64,000 nt of DNA, taken from positions 183,526-247,525 of the forward strand of contig JAMYGW020000015.1 of NCBI GenBank assembly GCA_025617375.2, in the 5' to 3' direction. Origin of the DNA: Acarospora socialis. Taxonomy: Eukaryota > Ascomycota > Lecanoromycetes > Acarosporales > Acarosporaceae. The notes beneath the pieces are model-generated. The model was not told the DNA's origin, did no database searches, and worked only from the letters and a program-made list of their open reading frames with translations. Numbering within the stretch: position 1 is the first letter of the stretch; every line of letters begins with the position of its first letter. This document shows, in pieces, positions 52,001 through 61,289 of the stretch. The translations under genes and the position numbers were made by a program.

Positions 52001-52110
52001 CTAATTATGCTAAAAACTTTTCTATTGATACAAACTTAATCACAATAGGCATAGAATTATCAACAATATAATAAATCTCTGAACATTGAAGATAAAACAG
52101 TGTAGCCATC
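52001..52110 (-). pseudogene. Degraded cox2 3'-end fragment
   Basis: Minus-strand reading gives 'QCSEIYYIVDNSMPIVIKFV' type sequence followed by 'SIEKFLA', matching the CuA loop and end of COX2 ([30 protein letters not shown]) with stops and substitutions. A relic of a duplicated cox2 3' end beside the plasmid's right side. About 100 bp further (52100-52226) is another in-part open stretch with no identity. Confidence 0.75.
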
Positions 52111-52226
52111 ATCAAATTCTGTTCCTTCTTGTGAACCTTGATCAATTTATTCCGGTAAAGTTTTATAAACTTTATTATCTACACCTTGTTGTATATAAAT
52201 TTTATTAAGTTGTTCATTAGCAGTGG

Positions 52227-53438
52227 TTAGCTGTTAACTTTAGAAGGCAAAATCTCCCTATACCAACATATTTCTTGTATCGCACAAGAGTTGCATATCT
52301 TAAGTAAACATACTCTACATTGTCAACCACCCAGTTCGTTTGGGGTGATGTTTATATTGTGGGGGTACCAATGTATACCTAAAGGGTGTATAGGTCCAGG
52401 TAAAACAAGCCCAGCATGACCATTAACACGTCAACACCTTACACCTTGTTCACCTTCTCCAGCCTCTGGTTGTGTTAGAAGTGTTGGAGCTATACGATCC
52501 ATACATCCGTAATGCTTACAAAGAGGACCTATAAGAGATGTATAGATATTAGGTCTAGTACCAGCCTCAGGATGATTAATGCTGTAGAATCTTTCTACAT
52601 CAAGTAGATGTTGAGTATAAGGATCTCAACTACTATTAGTTTGAGGTCCAGTACTACTATGAGAGTGTTCATTATCGTCATTATCAGACTGAGAATTCCC
52701 ACCTTGGTTACCTACAGCTGAACCACCATTAGGACCTGTATTACCTCCAGGACCTGTGCTTCCTCCATTACCATTAGAACCTCCTGACCCTTCTCCGTGA
52801 GACCCATTAGAGTTATTTGAACCAGAGGGTTCTGTTAACACTAGGTAATTTTCTAAGAAATTGTCTGGGTCTGGTAATAGCAACAACAATACTATAAAAG
52901 AAGGGAGAAATCCACTAAGTCCCTTCAACAATATTATAATAATAGCTCAAGATATAGCCAACACAGATAAACTTAATAGCAATAAAACTGTAAAATAAAT
53001 TCAAAGGCTTAGATTAAACTTAGCTTTACAACATATTCTATAAGTATAAAATATAAATAATAATACAAGTAATAAAGTGTTAAAAAAAGAACTTTCCATC
53101 TCTAATATATAGAGACAAAAAATGGAAATTACCAAGAAAATAAGCTTGAAAATAGTACTATTAAGCATAAGCTTACCATAATTGTATAGGTTAAAACAAG
53201 CATAATAGTGAAAAATGGCTTTGCTGGCCATAGACACATATTGTTTCAAAAGTAATTTTAAAGCATTTGCAAATGCTTGTAAAAGACCATAGTATCCAAC
53301 AATGTTAGGCCCTAGTCTTCTTTGCATACTGGCCATTGTTTTTCTTTCAGCTATGGTTACAAATGCCACGGTTAACAATACGGGCAGGCTAACTAATAAC
53401 ACTTCAAGAATGGATATAATTTGAGGTAGATATAACAT
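52227..53438 (-). CDS. nad1: ND1 N-terminal part fused to an unknown C-terminal extension
   Basis: 403 residues from ATG 53438. Residues 1-65 are ND1 ('[20 protein letters not shown]', '[20 protein letters not shown]', '[17 protein letters not shown]'), a core complex I subunit; the remaining three quarters of ND1 are absent. The frame continues with membrane helices, a Gly/Asn/Ser-rich linker ([15 protein letters not shown]) and a C-terminal domain with '[18 protein letters not shown]' and a CxxC-like end ([13 protein letters not shown]). No group I core follows, so this is not obviously an unspliced intron. Either a truncated duplicate of nad1 or a 5' exon separated from the rest. Confidence 0.75.
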
Positions 53439-53654
53439 TTGATTTATAAAAAAAAGGATCTAATTTTCTTAAAACTAATATAAAAATCACTTAACTCTTT
53501 ACATTTAAATTAAGAAATTATTAGATTAAAGATAACTATTTTAGTTTAGACTTTTAAAAGTTTGTAATTAGAGATTAATCTCTAAAAGTTATCTATTAAT
53601 ATTTAATTTAGAGAATTTAGCTCTAATTTTATTATTTGCCACCATTAATGAATG

Positions 53655-53719
53655 TGTGGTTGGATGAATGAATGTTTGGATGGATGGCTGGATGGACAGA
53701 TAGATGTATGAATGGTGAA
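53655..53719. repeat. Imperfect (GGAT/GAAT)n tetranucleotide repeat
   Basis: About 60 bp of ATGG/ATGAATGG units adjoining the 3' end of tRNA-Arg, similar in position to the repeat beside tRNA-Cys. Confidence 0.8.
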
Positions 53720-53790
53720 ATTCTTATCCAAGACTCGAACTTGGATCTAAATATTAGAAGTATCCTGCTCTACCATTGAGCTAATAAGAA
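53720..53790 (-). tRNA. trnR: tRNA-Arg (TCT)
   Basis: 71-nt cloverleaf: acceptor TTCTTAT/ATAAGAA, D stem GCTC/GAGC, anticodon loop CTTCTAA (TCT), T arm CCAAG TTCGAGT CTTGG. All stems pair. Confidence 0.95.
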
Positions 53791-54549
53791 ATATTAATCA
53801 ATATACAGACATATATTAATTATATGCCTATAAGCATTTTGTATAAGATATGCCCAAGATTCTTTAGATAATTAAAGGAAAATGCTGGGTGTTAATAAAA
53901 GGGTTATTGTTAGCAATACTCACCTTCTAGTCGTTGAACGTTCTTACTTAACATACAATATGATATGTAAACATAACTATAAAATTGCAAAAGCAAGTTT
54001 CGCTTCAAATACACATGACTTATAAAAGGTCAAGTTGTTTTTGAAATTTACCCAGATGATCACCAATAGTTTATAAAAAAAAAATATAAGAGCACTAACA
54101 TTAATAATTTAGAACCATAAAATAAAATTTTGTTATCATAAAGGCTATTTATCCTTTCTTTACACCTTACACAAGATGGTTCAGACTATTTCTTCATTTA
54201 TTATTAATTATCTAAACAATGTGCAACGCAAATATGTGAAAAGTGCAATGATAATTAACTACAATATATACATATACACCTCAAGGTAGGAGATTTTAAA
54301 TTTAAATAATAATAATAATACTAGCTAGATCTTTACTGCTTATATTATTAAATTATTTAAAAATTAAAAATAATACAATACTAGATGGAAAATATTGGAT
54401 CCGAGTTCAAGGATCACGGATCCGAGATCCTTGAACTCGGATCCTTGATCAAAGATCTAAGATCTTAAATAGGTAACAAAAACCAAGGGGGTAAGCTTAG
54501 CCTCTAGATAAACCATACGCTAAAAGACGGTATAATAAAAAAAAAATCT
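53791..54549. other. Intergenic region with intron-like remnant and palindromes
   Basis: Near 54170-54200 'GAAGAAATAGTCTGAACC' on the minus strand resembles a group I S element, but no full core is found. The rest is AT-rich apart from the inverted repeat listed separately. Confidence 0.4.
54397..54444. repeat. 19-bp inverted repeat (GGATCCGAGTTCAAGGATC)
   Basis: Arms 54397-54415 and 54426-54444 are perfect reverse complements around a 10-nt loop that itself contains CGGATCCG. GC content is well above the neighbourhood. Resembles the small mobile hairpin elements known from several fungal mitochondrial genomes. Confidence 0.85.
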
Positions 54550-55493
54550 TAATCAATAATTATCTTTAAAATAAATCTACCTTTAAAAGGGTTTTTACGA
54601 TTTTCCTTTAAATATAAAGAAATACTAGCTTGTCTAAGTCCTAAGGCTCTTGCGGCTAAAGAAATGGAAGAAAAATTAGTTGTTATACCTTTGGATAAAT
54701 CTGTTACTTTTATCTTACGAGCAGTAATTTGTACATTTAATATTTTTAATACTGGTTCTCCTATCTTTTTTACAATAATCTACCGAAGATAGGCTCTGTT
54801 TGATTTAAGTATACGTAATTTATAAGATATCTTCTATCCAAACCTAAAGCTTTAGCTGCAGACCTAATAGCATGATATGTAGTTTTCGTTTTTAATTGCA
54901 AATCAGTAACTTCTACTGCTTGACTAGTCCTTTGACTAGTAGACATTTTAGCAATAACTACGGATGACTTTTTTAAAACACTAAATCTCATTTTTTCTAT
55001 TGTCTCATTTGAATGTCTTCAACCCTTACTTTTAGATGGAGAAGCTGGTTCTTTTAAAATATTATACTTCGGTTCTAATAGTTAAAAATAATATTTTTCC
55101 TTGTTTTTAATATCTTTTATATCACAAAACTCAACAATTGAAAAACTAAAATTTAAGTATCCATACTTCAAAAGGGCATTATTTATTACCATACTAGGCA
55201 TTTTTAATAATCTATTTACATTATAATATTCAAGTATTCTACGTTTTAGGTTTACAGAACTACCGACATAACGTTTTTTATTTATTAAGTTTGTTCACAT
55301 GTAAATACCAGATTTACCTTTACTATCATTTAATATATTCAATCTTTGGCTATGAGCATTAAAGTAGTATATCGGTCATTTAGACAAACTAGCAGAATAA
55401 AATCTATGTATTTTATATGTATTTTTTCTATAGAAAAACGGTATGACCAAAATAAAGCTAAGCAATGAAATATTTAAATTATTTATTTTCATT
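54550..55493 (-). pseudogene. GIY-YIG homing endonuclease next to orphan atp6 end B, broken
   Basis: From about 55493 (MKINNLNISLLSFILVIPFF) the frame shows 'SGIYMWTNLINKKRYVGSSV', 'NLKRRILEYYNVNR' and 'LLEPKYNILKEPASPSKSKG', then NUMOD1-type repeats ('HAIRSAAKALGLDRRYL', 'SSISLAARALGLRQASIS') to TAA 54550. A TAA near 55090 and at least one frame change near 54770 break it. It directly follows the orphan atp6 3' end, like the pair at 58587-59699. Confidence 0.8.
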
Positions 55494-55508
55494 TATTTTT
55501 TTTTTCTA

Positions 55509-55754
55509 CTAATGTAAATCTAATGCGTCTTTAATATAACTACAAGTTAATACCACGAAAACTTGGGCTTGTATAACAGATATAGCTAGTTCTAAGGTTG
55601 AGAAAGCAAGAATAAAGGCTAAAGGTAATAAACCTATAAAAAAGAATATAAAGCCTGAACACATAATGTTATATGTGAAACCAGATAAAATAATAAGTAA
55701 CATATGGCCGCTGAGCACGGATAGCGAAGAGTGATGAGAGCGTGAATAGTACAC
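55509..55754 (-). pseudogene. atp6: Orphan atp6 3' end, copy B
   Basis: Encodes the last 65 or so residues of ATP synthase subunit a: 'LSGHMLLIILSGFTYNIMCS', 'GLLPLAFILAFSTLELAISV', 'QVFVVLTCSYIKDALDLH', TAA. Upstream it is joined to unrelated, GC-richer sequence (YYSRSHHSSLS). Differs from copy A at several residues, so the copies are not recent duplicates. Supplies the part missing from the fragment at 18845-19167. Confidence 0.85.
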
Positions 55755-55811
55755 GACTATGTGTCAACATATGAAATTTTCTCTTTTGGCTAGGATCAAA
55801 TGAATGAATAT

Positions 55812-55994
55812 TTATCGCTTGCTGGCGTTTTTGTGCGCAAGCGAGGGATGGATCTCATATTTAGGCGCAGCCGTGTTAGAAATATTTTCTTCACTATCAT
55901 TAGGAGTAGTAAGCGATTCATTATTATCCTCACTCATCGGAGCTTCTGTACCACCTAATCCCTCACCGGATAATTCATCGAGGTCGCTACGCAT
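55812..55994 (-). other. Possible acidic tail of the upstream plasmid ORF beyond a stop
   Basis: In the same frame as ORF 56040-56765, after its TAA, the reading continues GDNAEVLACGENKPSMRSDL and on to an acidic, Ser/Glu-rich end (EAPMSEDNNESLTTPNDSEE). Codon use is less AT-rich than around it. Either a separate 60-codon ORF or a former C-terminus cut off by the stop. Confidence 0.4.
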
Positions 55995-56039
55995 AGATGG
56001 TTTATTCTCTCCGCAGGCTAGGACTTCTGCATTGTCACC

Positions 56040-56765
56040 TTATTTAATAACTGGTCTCTGACGAGCTCCAACTATAGTATTCCGATCATGAAGAAGAGTG
56101 ATAAGCTCATCTCCCGTATTAACTACAATATTTTTCTTATTAAAGCTAACTCTAGGAAGTATTTTATATTTATCAACATTGTCAAAAATAATACTATCCG
56201 CTAAAATGTCATATCTACAATCATTAAGAGCTAATAAATAGGCATTTAATCTAAGAACTAAATGTGAAACAAGATGACGTTTAGTAGTACTTCCACCACT
56301 AATTTCAAGATTTAATTCTTTTTTGAATCCCACTACAATATCACTTCAATTGTAACCGTTAAAAATAAATAAACAGTGTTGAGTATCAAATTCTCCATTA
56401 TAAACATTTATTTGTCCTTGTGAAACATATTGTAAGTAAACCTCAAGTTTCGCGATTGTAATACTATAAGAATTTAAAGTGCAAGAAACAAGGTCAAAGC
56501 TAGGATTCCTTTTACCAAAATTAATAATATTTTCAATAAACTCCGGGTTTACAGATTCAGGATTATTAATATAAATAATTTTTATTCGGTTAATTCCCAT
56601 CAATTTCAAAAGTTTGGGAAGTTTATCCAAATCAACTGTTATATCCTGCTTTAATAAAGCAGAATAAGCAAGTACATTTCGATTATTATTTTCAGGCGTT
56701 GATTGTAAAAAAGGAGTAAAACAAGTAAGGAAAGCATCTTTAGGTATAACAAATTCATTCTTCAT
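56040..56765 (-). CDS. Plasmid-type ORF with SGGSTTKRHL motif (241 aa)
   Basis: From ATG 56765 (MKNEFVIPKDAFLTCFTPFL) to TAA 56040, one TGA Trp. Mixed alpha/beta composition, with 'INRIKIIYINNPESVNPEFI' and the motif 'ISGGSTTKRHLVSHLVLRLN', shared with the broken ORF at 48731-49215 next to rpo. The plasmid copy is interrupted, this one intact, suggesting it came from a related plasmid inserted separately. Function unknown. Confidence 0.7.
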
Positions 56766-56786
56766 TTTTTCTAGTAATTTACAAAT

Positions 56787-56845
56787 TCAAATGAGGTTAA
56801 ATCGACCTCAAAACTCAAAGGGATTTTGATGTATCCAAAAACATT
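56787..56845. repeat. Dispersed direct repeat, unit 1
   Basis: CAAATGAGGTTAAATCGACCTCAAAACTCAAAGGGATTTT then ATCCAAAAA; the same sequence with few changes is at 57927-57982. Each unit contains a TGAGGT...ACCTCA hairpin. Confidence 0.8.
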
Positions 56846-57008
56846 TATCGCTACGAAGTACAGCACATTAGACCTCACACTAATCCCCCTCACTTTTGCG
56901 TAGCTGCGTAGCCTGGTACACGCATAGCCAGGTAGTACTTTTTTGTAGCCATACAAAGTATGAGAGCTTGCTAATAAATTAACCCACCATTAAACACAAC
57001 TTAAATAG

Positions 57009-57902
57009 TTATTTTCTGCTATTTATATGTAGATCAACAAATTTATCAAGGTTATTATATAATTCAGTAATAAAATAACAATCAAATCCTAAGGCTATGA
57101 ATAAAAAAATAAAAACCAAAAAAATATATATAGCACTAGTGTTTTTATTTAATTGAATTAATTTAATTAAATAATAATTTAAATTATTGTTCATTTTATC
57201 ACCTATTAAACTAGATAAATTAAATTTAACTTTATCTTGGTTTAAATAAAATTTAAATAATATCATCATAAATAAAATAACAATTAAACCTAAACATACA
57301 CAAGTTAGAGTATCTATAGAAAGTATTAAAAGCATTAAATCACTATACCCATCCCCTGAATCAGCCATAAGTTTATTTACACCATCAGGTAAATTACTAG
57401 TTGTGGGTGTAGTTGTAGTAGGTGGAGTTATAGTAGAAGAGGGTGTATTTACTACTCTATTAATTACAGAAGTACCAACATGTATAGCACCACCAGCAAT
57501 ACCAGCACCTACTACTAGACCAGCTTTTTGTAAAGTAGGCAAACTTGATTTAGCTATAGCTTTACCCACAGCTCCAGATACACCAGCTACAGTTCCAGCA
57601 ATACCAATATTACGTCCAATGACTTCCGCAGCATCTCTATTCATTTCAACACTACCACCAATATTTACAGAATTATTTGTAGTTTTATCTCCATCTAAAT
57701 ATAAAGGTCCCACATTAAAAGTTAAAATGTTAAGATAGAAAAATATAACTACTACAAGTAGTAATCAAATAGGTGTTAAAATTTGTAAAGTTCTAATATA
57801 TTTATTCTGAGATAACTTAAAGTCATCAAGATAAAATAAGGTAAAGTTAAGAAATAAAATAAAGGATAAAAAATATAAAAAAGAAGAAAATAAAATTATC
57901 AT
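57009..57902 (-). CDS. Free-standing glycine-rich membrane protein (297 aa), function unknown
   Basis: From ATG 57902 (MIILFSSFLYFLSFILFLNF). Same domain order as the cob intron 3 and cox1 intron 5 ORFs: 'LNFTLFYLDDFKLSQNKYIR', membrane helix, polar loop, 'SSLPTLQKAGLVVGAGIAGG' module, a Pro/Thr-rich linker (TPPTTTTPTTSNLPDG), then two further membrane regions, ending NLDKFVDLHINSRK. Unlike the others, it has its own ATG and no exon fusion, so the family can stand alone. Confidence 0.78.
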
Positions 57903-57926
57903 GTGTTATTATTAATTAAAGACAAA

Positions 57927-57982
57927 TGAGGTTAAACCGACCTCAAAACTCAAAAGGATTTTATATATCCGAAAATAAAAAG
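57927..57982. repeat. Dispersed direct repeat, unit 2
   Basis: Near-identical to 56787-56845; together the two units flank the ORF 57009-57902. Confidence 0.8.
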
Positions 57983-58259
57983 CATAATGTTAAGATGTAT
58001 CCAAAAAAAACAAACATTTATTCTCGTACTCTAACAATGTAATATCCTGTATAAACAGCGAATTGAACAGAAATAGGCTATGTAAAATAATTTGTGTTTT
58101 AGGATTGCCAGCAGCTAACGTTAAGTAAGTAGTGTATACCTTAACTAATAACCACAACATTATCATTAATACGCAACGAATTGATCGATCGAATTTATTG
58201 TTAACAAGAAAGTGTGAAGTGTAGTTTTTATCACATTATAAGGCTAACTTTAACCATCT

Positions 58260-58500
58260 ATATTTTATCTCAAATGACATTACAACTTTTATATGTCTAA
58301 CATTAACCATATATTTTTATCCCTGTATAGGAGATATACCTTATATGAGTTTACTTTAACTATATATTTTTATACCGAGTATATGCCTTATATATTACTT
58401 TAACTATAAATTTTTTACACCAGCAGAAGAAGACAGGTATAATACTAATATTTATGACTTTAACTATATGTTTTATACACCGGGATATAAATAGATATAG
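58260..58500. repeat. Degenerate tandem repeat, about 60-bp period
   Basis: About four copies of a unit containing TTTAACTATATATTTTTATACC, diverged from each other. The rest of 57983-58586 is AT-rich with no gene; a near-palindrome ATTGATCGATCGAAT lies at 58189-58203. Confidence 0.65.
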
Positions 58501-58586
58501 TACATATCAGATCATTTTCTAATAAACAGATAATGATCAGTTATCAGTTCAATAGGGTATGTAAAAAAAGTCGTGTACAGATAGTA

Positions 58587-59413
58587 TTATTTAACTTCCT
58601 TTAAAGAAATATTGTATCCTATATAAAGCTTATTCTTTTTTAAGTAATTACGTATTTGAGTATGAGATGTCTTCAGATATTATGCAGCATCTTACATAAA
58701 AAGGAATTCCTTAGAACTACCGCTCTCAAGGTTAGTCAAGATGATGGGCTGTGTTTTGTTATTATTAAGCGCCATCTTTAGTAATGTTTCTTTAGTTCGT
58801 TTACGTTCTAAAGCAGCTGTACTTGTACTCATGAGTTTTTTAGTTTCTTGAGTAACTTTTCTACCTTTAAGAGCAGCACTGATTTTTAATTCGACCTCCT
58901 CCGATACTGTTCTCTCTTTCATTTTAAAAGAGTTTCTGTGGAGAAGAGACAACCTTTGGCTAATAGACTCATGAGCTCTTTAGAAGCTTCACTATGTCTA
59001 AGCCCAAAGGAAAAACCTGCAACTTTTAATATATTATATTCAGGTTTATATTTATCTATGTAAAATTGTTCTCTTTCCATCAACTTTTCTGGAGTACAAA
59101 ATTCTAATATCTCTAATCTAAATGCTGCATAACCATATCTTAAGACTGCTTTATAAATAGTCATATTCTGTTTAGGGTAAGAGATATGCTTATCATTATA
59201 ATATTGGCTAAATCTAATACTTAAGTTAACACTTGAACCTATATAACTTTTGCCTGATTTTATATGTACTCAACGATATATACCAGACTTACCTCTATTG
59301 TGTCTAACTGCTAAACCTTTATCCTGGTCTGCATTACTATATGTAACAACAGGAACTATAAGTAACGCAAAAAGTAAATCAAGAGATGAAAGATCAAAAG
59401 TTCAATAACACAT
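58587..59413 (-). pseudogene. GIY-YIG homing endonuclease next to orphan atp6 end A, broken
   Basis: From ATG 59413 the frame shows 'SGIYRWVHIKSGKSYIGSSV', 'NLSIRFSQYYNDKH' and 'YKPEYNILKVAGFSFGLRHS'. Near 58925 a one-base shift moves it into the NUMOD3-like part (RTVSEEVELKISAALKGRKV). Near 58692 and 58680 two TAA codons interrupt the C-terminal repeat (YLKTSHTQIRNYLKKNKL), which ends at 58587. It begins about 90 nt after the atp6 stop. Confidence 0.82.
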
Positions 59414-59504
59414 AAGTGCTATTGAAACTAGTATAAATATAATTATCTTATTCCAGAAGACAAAAAGTTATCAGTGTGCAAAGTATGATAATTGATTTGT
59501 CTTA

Positions 59505-59699
59505 TTAATGTAATTCAAGAGCATCTCTGATATAAGAACAAGTTAAAACTACAAACACTTGAGCTTGAATAAATGCTATAGCTAATTCTAAACCACTAAA
59601 AGCTATAATAAACGCTAAAGGTAATAAACCTATAAAAAAGAATATAACACTACTTGTCATTATGTTGTATGTAAACCCACTTAATATGGATAAAAGCAT
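59505..59699 (-). pseudogene. atp6: Orphan atp6 3' end, copy A
   Basis: 'HMLLSILSGFTYNIMTSSVI', 'GLLPLAFIIAFSGLELAIAF', 'QVFVVLTCSYIRDALELH', TAA: the last 64 residues of ATP synthase subunit a. Directly upstream is the GAAAATTTTTAAGGGGGGGGGG phrase also seen at 41142-41168. Followed by a GIY-YIG relic, the same layout as the mobile atp6 C-terminus element described in Allomyces. Confidence 0.85.
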
Positions 59700-59754
59700 G
59701 TGAAAATTTTTAAGGGGGGGGGGATAAGGGATAAGAATAATGTTTTTATATGTG

Positions 59755-59815
59755 TTTCATCCTGCAAAAGCGTGAGTATAGTCACATATACACCACAGGA
59801 TCACCTGTAGCAAAA
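59755..59815 (-). pseudogene. Short cox1-like fragment
   Basis: On the minus strand 'CDYTHAFAGWNT' resembles the COX1 stretch [14 protein letters not shown] (21260-21300). It lies between the end of the nad3 fusion and the orphan atp6 end A, with no intact flanking cox1. Confidence 0.55.
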
Positions 59816-59903
59816 TACTCTATTTATTTTATAAATAAACCATAATTTACTTTACACTATTTACATATATGTAAATTATATTTATTGTATTTTATATCTA
59901 GTA

Positions 59904-61289
59904 TTAAGGTGCATTTCTAAGACAATCTGTTAATATTTTGCTGTTACTTATTTTCCAGTAAGCAGGTCTCTTAGCACCACAATTAACATAAGCCTCATAA
60001 TATAATAGAGGCCTATGGACTTCAAGATAAGTTTTTAAAAACATATGATAATTTTTAGACAACAAAGATTTTGATATATGATATTGTTTATGATCAACTC
60101 TAGCTTCATCCAAGATATTAGCAAGTTCATTAGCATGTGGTTGATTTCCACCAGCAGGATTATAAAAAGGAAAACAACATTGTATTGATTGACCATATTG
60201 AGCCGCAACTGCTGGGTTATTACCCCCGCCAGCAGCAGGTTGATTACCTCCTCCCGGGTTATTACCCCCAGCAGGATAGGTTGGTGCTGTATTAACCTCT
60301 GTATTGTAGTGATTGGAGTGGTTAGTACCGTGACCACCTAATGGAAGTATACCGGAGTTTCCTCCACTACCTCCCCCTCCACTACCACCACCATTACCAG
60401 AGCTCCCTACATTATTGCCAGAAGAGGCTGGGGGTGTAGTAGCATTAAGCAGTTGACTAATATCCATTCAAACTATAGAACCATTTAAACCGGGAATTAG
60501 AAATACAATGGCTAACTCTAATATATGTTTAGATACATTAATAAATATAGAAAAAAAAATTAACATAACGAAAAACAATATCATTGAATAGGTAGTAATA
60601 TATATTAAATCCTTAACTGTTAAATTATGAAAAAAAACTATTTTTTTATTAAATAAATAAAAAACAAAAAGAAGGATTCTCTGTAAAATAAAAATTCTAA
60701 CTAGTGCTAATACTAATACGGATCAATTTAGATATATAACTCAAAAATAGATTATACCACACAATATAATACGTATAGCTATATTAATAGCTATGTTTTT
60801 AGTAGATAAATTAGATATAAAAGTTCTGCATGCTAGTTTAATAACATTTAGATAACTTAAACTATAGAGGTTAAAGATATTTTTCTCAGATGTAAAACTT
60901 ATAATGATTGTTTCTTTATTTCAAACACTGTACATTTGTCTACTATCTATTTTTAATGCGTTTTTACCTAATTCAAACGCAAAGCCTAATGTTAAAACAA
61001 GGAAAAAAATAAGCATTACTATAAGACCATATATGCCATTTGCGTAAGCACTTACTACATACGGATACACTAAAAGAACTTCTAAATCAAACAATAAAAA
61101 TAAGAGAGCAAATATAAAAAATGAAATATTAAACTGTGTCCTGTTTTGCCCTAAAAAAGAAGAGAAGCCACATTCAAATGCACTATCTTTTTCTTGATAA
61201 GGGTTATGAGGAGCAAATATCAAGTTAATTGCTAATAAAATAAATGCTAATAAAGGAATAAAAATAAAAAAAAAAGTAGTACTAGTCAT
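59904..61289 (-). CDS. nad3: NADH dehydrogenase subunit 3 with a 340-residue C-terminal extension
   Basis: Residues 1-120 are a complete ND3 (MTSTTFFFIFIPLLAFILLA, 'DSAFECGFSSFLGQNRTQF', 'ELGKNALKIDSRQMYSV'), a small membrane subunit of complex I. The next codon is TGA, which is Trp here, and the frame stays open to 59904: several hydrophobic helices (IAIRIILCGIIYFWVIYL), a Gly/Asn-rich linker (SGNGGGSGGGGSGGNSG; second block PAAGGGNNPAVAAQ), and a C-terminal domain ending AYWKISNSKILTDCLRNAP. That end matches the relic at 6979-7346. The ATG follows the nad2 stop directly, as usual in fungi. A reader using the standard code would miss the extension. Confidence 0.9.

Noticed and set aside
56771-56956. 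Minus-strand 61-codon ORF (MYGYKKVLPGYACTRL)
   Set aside because: It overlaps the dispersed repeat unit and shows no domain or conservation within the window.
60035-60337. Second minus-strand ORF inside the nad3 extension
   Set aside because: Out-of-frame shadow of the Gly/Asn-rich region.
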